A stretch of 64,000 bases of DNA. Origin: Thermoanaerobacterium aotearoense (lineage in GTDB: Bacteria; Bacillota; Thermoanaerobacteria; Thermoanaerobacterales; Thermoanaerobacteraceae). The notes under the pieces were generated by a model. It saw only the letters and a program-made list of their open reading frames with translations, was not told where the DNA came from and made no database searches. Shown one piece after another: positions 56,256-64,000 of the stretch (positions are counted from its first letter, which is position 1; each line of letters begins with the position of its first letter). The stretch lies in NCBI RefSeq assembly GCF_009905255.1, contig NZ_CP047602.1, positions 992,001-1,056,000 of the forward strand. The letters run 5' to 3'. A program made the translations under genes and the position numbers.

Positions 56256-57617
56256 ATGTTAGTTAAAGAAGATGATGAAATTTTTATGGATGAAGACAGT
56301 ATAAGGGAATATGACAAGAGATACAATTTACATTCTTGGAGTGCTCAGAAAAATCTTAATCCATTGGTTATTACAAAAGCAGAAGGAATTTATTTTTGGG
56401 ATATTAATGGGAAAAGGTATTTTGATATGTCTTCTCAGCTAGTAAATGTAAATGTAGGACATGGAAATAAAGAGATTATAAATGCGATAAAAGAGCAAGC
56501 GGAAAGGCTTCCTTTTATCGGACCAAGCTATGCTGTTGATGTTAGATCAAAATTGGCTGCAAAAGTAATAGAAAAGGCTCCAGATAATATGGGTAAGGTA
56601 TTTTTTACATTAGGTGGAGCGGATGCCAACGAAAATGCGATAAAAATAGCAAGGATGTTTACAGGAAGGCAAAAAATATTTTCAAGATATCGATCATACC
56701 ATGGAGCTAGCTTTGGAGCCGCAAATCTAAGCGGAGAACCAAGGAGATATACTTGTGAGCCGGGATTGACTGGGTTTATTAAATTCTTTGATCCATATAT
56801 TTATCGTGAAAAAATAGAATTTAAGAGTGAAGAGGATGCAAGTAGGTATTACTTGGATAAGCTTAAGGAACAAATTATTTATGAAGGTGCAGATAATGTT
56901 GCGGCGATTTTTCTTGAAACAGTGACTGGAAGTAACGGAGTAATTATCCCACCTAAGGGATATTTACAAGGAATAAGGGACATATGTGATGAATTTGGGA
57001 TACTTATGGTGTGTGATGAGGTCATGACAGGATGGGGTAGAACAGGAGAATGGTTTGCATGTGATAATTGGAATGTGAAACCAGATATTATAACATTTGC
57101 AAAAGGAATTACTTGTGGGTATGTGCCTTTAGGTGGTGTTATTGTAGACAAAAAGATAGCAGAATATTTTGATGATAATGTTTTGATGTGTGGCTTAACA
57201 TATAATGCACATCCAATAGGTTGTGCTGCAGGATGTGCAACTATAGATGTATATGAAAAAGAAGGATTAATAGAAAATTCAAAGAAGATGGGGAAAGTTT
57301 TAGGTGCCGGATTGGAAAAGTTAAAAGAAAAACACGCATGCGTTGGTGATGTGAGATATATAGGACTTTTTTCAGCGGTAGAACTTGTTAAACATAAAGG
57401 TACAAAGGAACCTTTAGTTCCATATGGAAAAGACCCTGAAAAAATAATGCCAAGAATTATAGATAGCTTAAGAGAGAGAGGTTTTTCTACTTACTCTCAT
57501 GAAAACTGCATATTAGTGGCACCGCCTTTGATTATAAAGGAAGAGGAATTAAAGGAAGCATTATCAATTCTTGATGAGGTTTTAGATTTTGTAGATGAGT
57601 ATATTGAAAAAGCATGA
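56256..57617 (+). CDS. Class III PLP-dependent aminotransferase
   Basis: Start chosen at ATG 56256 behind GTGAGGAGGG; 453 residues. WDINGKRYFDMSSQLVNVNVGHGN, FTLGGADANENAIKIARMFTGRQKI, LMVCDEVMTGWGRTGEWFACDNW with the PLP-contacting Asp, and ITFAKGITCGYVPLGGVI with the Schiff-base Lys. Related to beta-alanine, taurine or 4-aminobutyrate:pyruvate aminotransferases. Next to ureide genes, an amino-acid end product of pyrimidine or purine catabolism is a reasonable substrate guess. Confidence 0.92.
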   Translation: MLVKEDDEIFMDEDSIREYDKRYNLHSWSAQKNLNPLVITKAEGIYFWDINGKRYFDMSSQLVNVNVGHGNKEIINAIKEQAERLPFIGPSYAVDVRSKLAAKVIEKAPDNMGKVFFTLGGADANENAIKIARMFTGRQKIFSRYRSYHGASFGAANLSGEPRRYTCEPGLTGFIKFFDPYIYREKIEFKSEEDASRYYLDKLKEQIIYEGADNVAAIFLETVTGSNGVIIPPKGYLQGIRDICDEFGILMVCDEVMTGWGRTGEWFACDNWNVKPDIITFAKGITCGYVPLGGVIVDKKIAEYFDDNVLMCGLTYNAHPIGCAAGCATIDVYEKEGLIENSKKMGKVLGAGLEKLKEKHACVGDVRYIGLFSAVELVKHKGTKEPLVPYGKDPEKIMPRIIDSLRERGFSTYSHENCILVAPPLIIKEEELKEALSILDEVLDFVDEYIEKA

Positions 57618-57670
57618 GGCGTTAAATTATCTATTACAACAATTAATATTGAAAAAAGGAGATGTTAATT

Positions 57671-57898
57671 ATGAAAGAGGAGATGTATGAACTTAGAACA
57701 GAAGATTTATCAAACAGCAAGCTTTACAATGAAGACCTTGCGCCTACAACAATAAAACAAAGGACATGGGATACTTATCACTTTTTATCTTTATGGGTGG
57801 GAATGTCATTTTCCATACCTACATTTATGCTGGCCAGTGGGCTGATTTCAATAGGTATGAATTGGGGATCTGCAGGCAAGAGCAGAATTCTGCAATAG
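57671..57898 (+). pseudogene. N-terminal remnant of an NCS1 (allantoin/purine-type) permease
   Basis: Only about 75 residues survive: NSKLYNEDLAPTTIKQRTWDTYHFLSLWVGMSFSIPTFMLASGLISIGMNW, the first 60 residues of an NCS1 transporter, then unrelated residues and a stop. Some 400 residues with the remaining membrane segments are missing. The junction (about 57860) leads straight into a 5'-truncated amidohydrolase. Confidence 0.88.
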
Positions 57899-57899
57899 A

Positions 57900-58982
57900 A
57901 TGAAAGTACTAGGTGCAGACATTGTGACAGATGATATGGCAAATATCTATGCGACCTTTAAAGGATCAGAAGATCTTCCGCGTATTGCAGTTGGATCACA
58001 TTGCGATTCGGTAGTACAAGGTGGAAACTATGATGGTATTTTAGGTGTAATAAGTGCGATGGAAGTAGCTGAAACGATTGTTACAAAGAAGATTCCACAT
58101 CGTCATCCAATTACGGTTATGATTTGGACCAATGAAGAAGGGGCTCGTTTTGACCCTGCCATGATGTCATCAGGTGTTATTACTGGTAAATTTGATAAAA
58201 ACAAGATGCTGGCCTCAAAGGATAAGGATGGAATAACGTTTGGTGAAGCTTTGGATGCAAGCGGATACAAGGGTGATGAGAAAAATAGAATGAATCCCAA
58301 GGAATATATGGCTTTTGTGGAACTGCACATTGAGCAAGGTCCAGTGCTTGAAGCTGCAAAAATGGATATCGGAGTTGTTGAAGGTGTCGTTGGAATGGTC
58401 AATTATGAGTTTGAATTTATCGGCCAGGCTGGTCATGCAGGAACTGTTCCGCAGAGAATGAGAAAAGATGCTCTCTATGCAGCTTCTGAGGCTATTCAGT
58501 ATCTTCACAGAGAGCTTGATAAGCTTGACAGTAAGTTGGTTTATACCACGGGTAGAATTATTTGCTCGCCAAATGTACATACAATTATACCGGATGATGT
58601 TAAGTTTACTTTGGATGCAAGACATCAAGATCCGAAAATTGTACAGCAGGTTGTTGATGTTATTGAAAACATTCCTAAAGAACTTGCAAAGTGCAAGGTT
58701 AGCTATCGGAAATTGTGGTCACGTAAGACTGTTGCCTTCAATGAAGATTTGGTCGATTTAGTAGAGAAGAATGCAAAAGAATATGGCTATTCCTGCATGA
58801 GAATGTATAGTGGTCCTGGGCATGATGCTCAGTTTGTTGCTGATATCCTGCCTACCACTATGATATTTGTTCCAAGTATTGGCGGACACAGTCATTGCGA
58901 AATAGAAAAAACATCTCTCGACAATTGCTGGAAGGGTGCCAATGTATTACTAAAAACGATATTAGATATTGATAAGAAATAG
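57900..58982 (+). CDS. M20-family ureide amidohydrolase, N-terminally truncated
   Basis: 360 residues from ATG 57900, but family similarity begins upstream in the same frame (GDLQARAEFCNRMKVLGADIV) until the deletion junction near 57860. Metal-site motifs GSHCDSVVQGGNYDG, WTNEEGARF, FVELHIEQGP, SGPGHDAQ and GGHSHCEIE identify the AllC/HyuC/N-carbamoyl amidohydrolase family (allantoate or N-carbamoyl-amino-acid hydrolysis releasing ammonia). Roughly 40 N-terminal residues are lost and no good ribosome site is evident, so activity is doubtful. Confidence 0.85.
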   Translation: MKVLGADIVTDDMANIYATFKGSEDLPRIAVGSHCDSVVQGGNYDGILGVISAMEVAETIVTKKIPHRHPITVMIWTNEEGARFDPAMMSSGVITGKFDKNKMLASKDKDGITFGEALDASGYKGDEKNRMNPKEYMAFVELHIEQGPVLEAAKMDIGVVEGVVGMVNYEFEFIGQAGHAGTVPQRMRKDALYAASEAIQYLHRELDKLDSKLVYTTGRIICSPNVHTIIPDDVKFTLDARHQDPKIVQQVVDVIENIPKELAKCKVSYRKLWSRKTVAFNEDLVDLVEKNAKEYGYSCMRMYSGPGHDAQFVADILPTTMIFVPSIGGHSHCEIEKTSLDNCWKGANVLLKTILDIDKK

Positions 58983-59148
58983 AAAGTAATATGTCGAGTT
59001 TTGCAAACGCCATATATCAGTAATATTGCCATAATAAGGAATGTAAAGTAAAGAACAATTGTACATCATAATTCCTTCAATTTTTTGCTTTTAGAAAAAT
59101 TATCGAAAAACATCTAATATTGCAAAACAAATGTATATGATAAAAATT

Positions 59149-59174
59149 AGGCATGATAATATCGTGCCTTTTTC
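59149..59174 (+). terminator. Terminator after the ureide genes
   Basis: AGGCATGAT pairs with ATCGTGCCT (one G-U) around AAT, followed by TTTTTC. A second small hairpin CTACTA/TAGTAG with T run follows near 59260-59290. The rest of 58983-59300 shows nothing else. Confidence 0.7.
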
Positions 59175-59302
59175 TATTATATAAAAATAAAAAAGCAATT
59201 AATCTGATATTATTAAAGTATTAAACCTTTATTTTGGGAGTATTGATGATATATAGACTTTATGCTACTATTGTAGTAGTCTTTTTTGTATAATAACCTG
59301 AC

Positions 59303-61265
59303 TTTTGCAGCAAAAAGGAATAAAAAAAGCCCCTGAAACCTTTAAAATGAAGGCTTTCGGGCTTTTTGCTTTTGTCAATAAGTTGTAGTGGAAATGTCAT
59401 TTTTTTACTTCTCCTAAAATTTTTTTAATTTCTCCTAACCTCATATATTTATGCCCAAATTCGATACCTAGTTCTTTGCCTATATCTTCAAGAACATCAT
59501 TATTAAAATCAAAAAGATAATAATTCTCCTGTATATAGCTGCAGGATGCTTTGGCTAGGCTTTCAAGTATAGCTGAAACAGAATATTTGCCTTTTAGTCT
59601 GTATTCAAGTATCCTTACAATTACAAGTGATATAAAGCATATCAGAAAATGAGCATCAATATGCTCTCTCAGTGATAAATACACTGGTCTGCTTTCAATA
59701 TCGCTTTTAGTTATCTTGAAAGCCTCTTCTATTTTCCATAAACCACGATACATTTCAATAATTTTATCATCAGATTCTTTGTATTCGCTAGTAACTATTG
59801 CATAATATCCATCAAATCTTTCTTCTTCTTTTAATTTTTCCTCATCAAATACTAGGTGTTGACGAGCACTTTCCAATATTTCGCCAGTTTCATCATCAAA
59901 AATAAGATTTTTTACATATTTGGAAGCACCGTAAGATGTAGCTTTATTATATTTCGCTGGATTTTTAATTAAATCTTTGGCTTTTTCTATTGCAGCGGCT
60001 CGTTCATATTTTGCTTTCAAAGCATATTCCTCACTATAGAAAACAACCTGCTTCTCATCAACTATCTTTTTCATCTTTCTTCCTTTAGTGGTAGTTACTA
60101 ATATTTCTCTTGGATAAAGTCTGGATTTTATCTTGAAGTTATCTCCTCTGTATTTATATCCATTTTCGTCAAGAACATATTTCTTAAATTCCTTATCCGC
60201 ACAACGAACAGAATAGCTGAATACATATCCATTACCAGCAGATAAAGTATACCAGATGTTATCACCAGTAATGATACTCTTATCAGCAACAACAATAATT
60301 CTTCCCAAAGAATAATCATGTTGTATTTTTCTTAACATAGGCATAAGTGTAGTTTTGTCTAGAGCATTACCAGGAAAAAGCTTATAGGTAATAGGTATAC
60401 CATTGGTGTCCATAAATAATCCCATCTGTACAATCGGATCTGGTCTGTGCTCTTTAGAAACGCCTTTTCTCCGTAATTCATCTTGTTCATCAATTTCAAA
60501 ATAATAGTTGGTAACATCATAATAAACTAAGCTAGTATTTCGATCATACAAAGACTTAACATGCTCATGAATCCAAAGTTGCAAAGCATCACTATGCTTG
60601 TTGAAAAAAGAGAGACATCTATAGACATCATCCAAAGAAAAATCAAACTTCTCAAAGAATATATCTTTATTCTCATAAGTCTTTTTCTTTGAGGCAGGAT
60701 ACAATAAACGTGAAAATACGAGAAGTTTCATAATAGCATTAGCATCATATTCTTCTTTTGAATGACGTTGTCTGTTTCTTAAAAATTTATCTAATTCAAG
60801 CTCATGATAAACTTTACTAAACGCAGCATAGCCAAAGTTTTTACGGTTATCTGTATTAACCGAAAGTTTTTCATCAGGAGAAAAACTAAGAGTAATCGGA
60901 ACCTTTTTCATAGCTTTTTGTTCGTTTAATTCTTTAACCTTTTGTTCGAAAAAAGCAATAGGATCGTCATATTGTTTTTGAAGTTCATCAAGGTAACCAA
61001 GAGATTTAATAGTAACAGTCCTTGTATGCCCTCTCTGTTTATCACGATAGCCATCTGCAATAGAGAGATAAATTCTTCCGGAACTGCGTTTACTTTTCTT
61101 TAAATACACCTTAAACTCCCCCAATAAAATTCAATATGGTTATATTATACCATAATCCATAATAATCCGCAACCAAAATATGACAAAATTTTAAAATAAA
61201 TTTACCCGAAATCATCAGTAAAATAAATGGTTTCGGATTATGCTATCTTAAAATTTGCTGCAAAA
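59303..61265. mobile_element. IS1634-like insertion sequence
   Basis: TTTTGCAGCAAA at 59303-59314 has its reverse complement TTTGCTGCAAAA at 61254-61265, flanking a single intact transposase gene. Similarity of the ends extends a few bases outward (CCTGAC versus CTAGGG). Exact termini and target duplication are not certain. It lies between the ureide genes and the ammonium transporter. Confidence 0.75.
59397..61124 (-). CDS. IS1634-family (IS4 superfamily) transposase
   Basis: 575 residues, apparently intact. Opening YLKKSKRSSGRIYLSIADGYRD and DDE features: LVYYDVTNYYFEIDE with the first Asp, GRIIVVADKSIITGDN with the second, and a C-terminal YRGLWKIEEAFKITKSD containing the YREK-like motif with the Glu. 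A terminator AGCCC...GGGCT (about 59329-59365) follows on the minus strand. Likely functional. Confidence 0.9.
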   Translation of the reverse strand: MGEFKVYLKKSKRSSGRIYLSIADGYRDKQRGHTRTVTIKSLGYLDELQKQYDDPIAFFEQKVKELNEQKAMKKVPITLSFSPDEKLSVNTDNRKNFGYAAFSKVYHELELDKFLRNRQRHSKEEYDANAIMKLLVFSRLLYPASKKKTYENKDIFFEKFDFSLDDVYRCLSFFNKHSDALQLWIHEHVKSLYDRNTSLVYYDVTNYYFEIDEQDELRRKGVSKEHRPDPIVQMGLFMDTNGIPITYKLFPGNALDKTTLMPMLRKIQHDYSLGRIIVVADKSIITGDNIWYTLSAGNGYVFSYSVRCADKEFKKYVLDENGYKYRGDNFKIKSRLYPREILVTTTKGRKMKKIVDEKQVVFYSEEYALKAKYERAAAIEKAKDLIKNPAKYNKATSYGASKYVKNLIFDDETGEILESARQHLVFDEEKLKEEERFDGYYAIVTSEYKESDDKIIEMYRGLWKIEEAFKITKSDIESRPVYLSLREHIDAHFLICFISLVIVRILEYRLKGKYSVSAILESLAKASCSYIQENYYLFDFNNDVLEDIGKELGIEFGHKYMRLGEIKKILGEVKK

Positions 61266-61315
61266 CTAGGGTGCTAATTAAAAATTTCTTGTAAAACTAG
61301 GGCAAAAATTTTATA

Positions 61316-61343
61316 TTGACATATTTGAAAAATATAGTATAAT
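61316..61343 (+). promoter_or_regulatory. amt1 promoter
   Basis: TTGACA, 16 bases, TATAAT. It lies about 50 bases outside the right end of the IS1634-like element, so the IS did not remove it. Confidence 0.8.
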
Positions 61344-61377
61344 ATAACTAAAATAAATATTGTTACTTTAAATTGAC

Positions 61378-61433
61378 AGAGCAAAGGCGCTCTAATTCAT
61401 AGGTGATTCCTGTGTATTAGAGCGTTTTCTTTT
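61378..61433 (+). promoter_or_regulatory. ANTAR-type antitermination element of amt1
   Basis: AGAGC-AAAGGC-GCTCT (61378-61393), 5-bp stem, hexaloop A1 and G4, identical in loop to nifH element 1. It overlaps the terminator CGCTCTAAT/ATTAGAGCG (61388-61424, perfect 9 bp), followed by TTTTCTTTT. No P1 hairpin is clear in the short AT-rich leader. Confidence 0.78.
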
Positions 61434-61458
61434 GTTATTATTAAAAGGAGGAAACTAT

Positions 61459-62781
61459 ATGAAAAAAAGAATACTAATTCCAGCTATTATTGCACTATCA
61501 ATGTTGATACCAAATATAGCTTTTGCCGCAGCAGGAAAGATTGATACAGGAGATACCGCATTCATATTATTTTCGGCTGCTTTAGTCATGATCATGACGC
61601 CAGGATTAGCATTTTTCTATGGCGGTATGGTTAATGGGAAAAATGTCATAAGCATAATGATGCAAAGTTTTACTATTATTGCACTTATTTCTGTACAATG
61701 GGTATTATTTGGATTTTCATTATCTTTTAGTGGTGATATAAATCACTTGATAGGCAATTTACATTGGGCTGGACTTAATAACATCGGTCTTGGACCCGAC
61801 AGTACTTATTCATCTACGATACCACTTCTAGCGTTTATGGTATATCAATTGATGTTTGCTATAATAACACCTGCTTTAATAACTGGTGCATTTGCAGAAA
61901 GGATGAAATTTTCAGCATTTATAATATTTACATTGCTTTGGACGACTTTAGTATATGATCCGCTTGCACATTGGGTGTGGGGAAACGGCGGATGGCTTAG
62001 AGACTTAGGTGCATTGGATTTTGCAGGTGGCACCGTCGTTCACATAAGCTCTGGCGTATCAGGTCTTGTAGCAGCCTTAATTCTTGGTAAGAGAAAGAAT
62101 GCAAAGATGGTACCGCATCACATGCCGATGGTTTTGATGGGAGCAGCATTCTTGTGGTTTGGTTGGTTTGGATTTAATGCAGGGAGTGCTTTATCTGTAA
62201 ATGGCATAGCGGTTAATGCATTTGTTGTGACAAATACTGCTGCTGCTGCTGCATCCATAGGATGGGTATTAACTGAATGGAAAGTAAGCGGCAAACCGAC
62301 ACTACTAGGTGCTGTAAGCGGCGCTGTAGCAGGACTTGTTGCAATTACACCAGCGTCAGGTTATGTTACAGCCGTTTCAGCAATTGCAATAGGTGTTGTA
62401 TCAGGTATAATATGCTTTATATCTGTCAATTACATTAAACATAAGATTGGATATGATGATTCGCTTGACGCATTTGGAATACACGGTGTTGGAGGTACAT
62501 GGGGTGCATTGGCAACAGGTCTATTTGCTACGAAAGCTATAAATCCTGCAGGTGCAAATGGCTTATTTTACGGCAATCCGAATCAATTGCTTATTCAGCT
62601 TACAGGAGTTGTTGCGACTTACATCTTTGCAGGACTTATGTCATTCATAATACTGAAATTTATAAGCTTATTTATGGAGCTTAGAGTTACTAAAGAAGAA
62701 GAGGAATTAGGTCTTGACATAGTTGAACACGGTGAAGAAGCGTATAACATAGGCTTTAAAGCTATTGACTTTAATCAATAA
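61459..62781 (+). CDS. amt: Ammonium transporter
   Basis: Start chosen at ATG 61459 behind AAAAGGAGG; 440 residues with a cleavable signal peptide ending AFAAA and 11 membrane segments. Amt hallmarks: GLAFFYGGMVNGKNVISIMMQS, DFAGGTVVHISSGVSGLVAALILG with the first pore His, and DDSLDAFGIHGVGGTWGALATGLFA with the second. It takes up ammonium under nitrogen limitation and is usually gated by GlnK; no glnK follows here. Confidence 0.95.
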   Translation: MKKRILIPAIIALSMLIPNIAFAAAGKIDTGDTAFILFSAALVMIMTPGLAFFYGGMVNGKNVISIMMQSFTIIALISVQWVLFGFSLSFSGDINHLIGNLHWAGLNNIGLGPDSTYSSTIPLLAFMVYQLMFAIITPALITGAFAERMKFSAFIIFTLLWTTLVYDPLAHWVWGNGGWLRDLGALDFAGGTVVHISSGVSGLVAALILGKRKNAKMVPHHMPMVLMGAAFLWFGWFGFNAGSALSVNGIAVNAFVVTNTAAAAASIGWVLTEWKVSGKPTLLGAVSGAVAGLVAITPASGYVTAVSAIAIGVVSGIICFISVNYIKHKIGYDDSLDAFGIHGVGGTWGALATGLFATKAINPAGANGLFYGNPNQLLIQLTGVVATYIFAGLMSFIILKFISLFMELRVTKEEEELGLDIVEHGEEAYNIGFKAIDFNQ

Positions 62782-62812
62782 GTTAAGAGCTTTAAAATAA
62801 ATAATAAATGCT

Positions 62813-62856
62813 GCCAAATAAATATAATTTATTTAAAAATGAATAATTTATTTGGC
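62813..62856 (+). terminator. Inverted repeat after amt1
   Basis: GCCAAATAAAT pairs perfectly with ATTTATTTGGC over 11 bp with a 22-base loop; there is no T tail. It could stabilise or end the amt1 mRNA, or shape the following leader, whose inner TTATTT-AAAAAT-GAATAA resembles a P1 hairpin but has A at loop position 4. Confidence 0.5.
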
Positions 62857-62865
62857 AAATTTAAG

Positions 62866-62910
62866 AAGCAAAGGTGCTTAATCTGTTAAGATATAAGCAC
62901 CTTTATTTTT
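62866..62910 (+). promoter_or_regulatory. ANTAR-type antitermination element before the second transporter unit
   Basis: AAGC-AAAGGT-GCTT (62866-62879), hexaloop A1 and G4. It overlaps the terminator AGGTGCTTA/TAAGCACCT (62872-62902, perfect 9 bp), followed by TTATTTTT. It controls the small membrane protein gene and amt2. Confidence 0.77.
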
Positions 62911-62930
62911 AGAAGGAGGTGATGATATAG

Positions 62931-63176
62931 GTGAAAAAAATGTCTATCATCATTTTATACACACTAAATACAATAATTTTAATTTTAAGTTTGGCGTTTA
63001 TATTGTACAGTATTTCAATGCATAATACAATATTAATTTTTTCAAATCACGTGCCAGCATTCATAATGGGATTGCCCATCGTCTACCTTGTATTAATTTA
63101 TTTTGTGAGAATTCGCAATCTTTCAAAAAGTATAAAAGACAAAAAGTTTTCAATCAGGAATTTTAAAAGAATATAA
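62931..63176 (+). CDS. Small membrane protein of unknown function
   Basis: 81 residues, GTG start 8 bases after AAGGAGGTGA. Two hydrophobic segments (about 5-28 and 40-62) and a basic C-terminal tail (RIRNLSKSIKDKKFSIRNFKRI). I recognise no family. It is cotranscribed with amt2 (26 bases apart) and shares its antitermination element, so it may assist or regulate ammonium transport. Confidence 0.7.
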   Translation: MKKMSIIILYTLNTIILILSLAFILYSISMHNTILIFSNHVPAFIMGLPIVYLVLIYFVRIRNLSKSIKDKKFSIRNFKRI

Positions 63177-63202
63177 AAATTAAAAATCTGGAGGTGCTTT
63201 TT

Positions 63203-64000
63203 ATGAAAAGGAAAATTGTAATAGGTATTGTAGTTGCATTACTTTTGGCAATGACAGTAGGGGTGGTATATGCTGCTGGTGGCGATCCAACGGGAGCGAA
63301 TCTTGGCACTGCAAAGGACATTACAAGCGCAGTTGCAGGTAAGCCTACACTAGAAGAAGTAGCTACACAGGTTGCAAAGAATAAGCTTGGGATTAACTTT
63401 GTATGGGTAATGTTGACTGCATTTTTGATATTCTTCTTTCAAGCTGGATTTGCACTTGTTGAAACAGGCTTTACACAGGCTAAAAATGCAATGCACACTA
63501 TGGCTATGAATCTTATGGTATTTTTAGTAGGTACTGTTGGATTTTTCCTAACAGGTTTTGCATTTATGATGGGAGGTTCAGGAGCCTTTTCAAGCCTTGG
63601 CGGTACAGCGCCTTTGAACCACGCACTAAGCATAGGAGGATGGAATTTACTAGGACTTAACGGATTCTTCTTATCAAGTGGCGGAACGTATGACGTAGGT
63701 GTGTATGCTTTGTTCTTCTTTGAGATGGTATTTATGGATACAACGGTAACCATTCCTACAGGAGCGATGGCGGAAAGAGTTAAATTTTTAGCGGTTGTTA
63801 TCGGGTCGTTTTTCGTTTCAATGGTGTATTATCCAATCTATGGTGGTTGGGTCTGGGGAGGAGGATGGCTTTCACAGCTTGGAGCCAAACTTGGACTCGG
63901 GAATGGAGTAATTGATTTTGCAGGTTCTGGTGTCGTTCATGCAATGGGGGGCATGATGGCACTTGCAGGAGCGATGGTCATAGGACCGAGGATAGGAAAA
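63203..64000 (+). CDS. amt: Second ammonium transporter, 3' end outside window
   Basis: ATG 63203 behind CTGGAGGTG; the frame stays open to the window edge (266 codons seen). Signal peptide, then an unusual extracellular N-terminal segment of about 50 residues (ITSAVAGKPTLEEVATQVAKNKLG) before the first Amt helix FFFQAGFALVETGFTQAKNAMHTM, then FFEMVFMDTTVTIPTGAMAERVKF and DFAGSGVVHAMGGMMALAGAM with the first pore His. Closer to the longer Amt/AmtB subgroup than to the upstream copy, so the two are not a recent duplication. Confidence 0.93.
   Translation, partial: MKRKIVIGIVVALLLAMTVGVVYAAGGDPTGANLGTAKDITSAVAGKPTLEEVATQVAKNKLGINFVWVMLTAFLIFFFQAGFALVETGFTQAKNAMHTMAMNLMVFLVGTVGFFLTGFAFMMGGSGAFSSLGGTAPLNHALSIGGWNLLGLNGFFLSSGGTYDVGVYALFFFEMVFMDTTVTIPTGAMAERVKFLAVVIGSFFVSMVYYPIYGGWVWGGGWLSQLGAKLGLGNGVIDFAGSGVVHAMGGMMALAGAMVIGPRIGK

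Noticed and set aside
61259-61303. Near-repeat GCAAAACTAGGG / GTAAAACTAGGG at the right end of the IS1634-like element
   Set aside because: Too short and too few copies for an array; possibly subterminal IS sequence.
61344-61377. P1 hairpin in the amt1 leader
   Set aside because: Only weak AT stems without an A1/G4 hexaloop could be drawn, so I list P2 alone.

Overview
The window reads as a chromosomal segment of a low-GC, anaerobic, thermophilic, saccharolytic Firmicute. Thermoanaerobacterium or a close relative is my best guess. The reasons are AT-rich DNA, strong AGGAGG ribosome sites, an SLH-anchored GH5 cellulase, clostridial nitrogenase genes with NifI PII proteins, and several IS elements. 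The species call is inference; no rRNA gene is present.

Layout. 1-1377: an open-ended hypothetical gene and a Uma2 nuclease-fold gene. 1409-5777: a LytS/LytTR two-component system with a CstA-type carbon-starvation (pyruvate/peptide) transporter. 5817-10821: a ferritin-like protein, then a lantibiotic-immunity-type ABC exporter with its own OmpR/HK pair. 10887-13689: a broken EamA transporter, an APC permease and a formamidase/acetamidase. 13690-15033: a long non-coding stretch with two terminator hairpins. 15034-19451: a LacI regulator and sugar ABC importer bracketed by identical operators. 19467-26937: decayed accessory DNA (GH1 pseudogene, three IS remnants or elements) around a large S-layer cellulase. 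27012-29780: a flavin reductase, an ABC exporter and a HicA-like gene flanked by a duplicated gene end. 29849-33429: a TPP-riboswitch thiamine salvage operon (thiD, cytX, thiM, thiE).

33467-64000 is mostly a nitrogen-acquisition island. A leftward operon nifB-nifX-like-modA-modB diverges from a rightward operon nifH-nifD-nifK-hesB-like-nifI1-nifI2-nifE-nifN. Then come alanine dehydrogenase, a five-gene branched-chain amino-acid (Liv) importer, a second molybdate importer with a DUF364 protein, an iron alcohol dehydrogenase, a PucR regulator, a class III aminotransferase, a deletion-scarred ureide permease/amidohydrolase pair, an IS1634-like element, and two ammonium transporters separated by a small membrane protein.

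The most striking signal is an RNA one. Nine leader elements in this island share one design: a short stem with a six-base loop (usually A at position 1, always G at position 4), whose 3' side is also the 5' arm of an intrinsic terminator. They precede nifB (two in tandem), nifH (two in tandem), ald, livH, the aminotransferase, amt1 and amt2. This matches the RNA targets of ANTAR-domain antiterminators (NasR, EutV, AmiR type). I infer one ANTAR regulator, encoded outside the window, that switches on N2 fixation, ammonium uptake, amino-acid uptake and ureide nitrogen use together by transcription antitermination. NifI1/NifI2 would then control nitrogenase activity post-translationally. Small AT-rich stems are not proof, but the recurrence before functionally related genes and the consistent overlap with terminators make chance unlikely.
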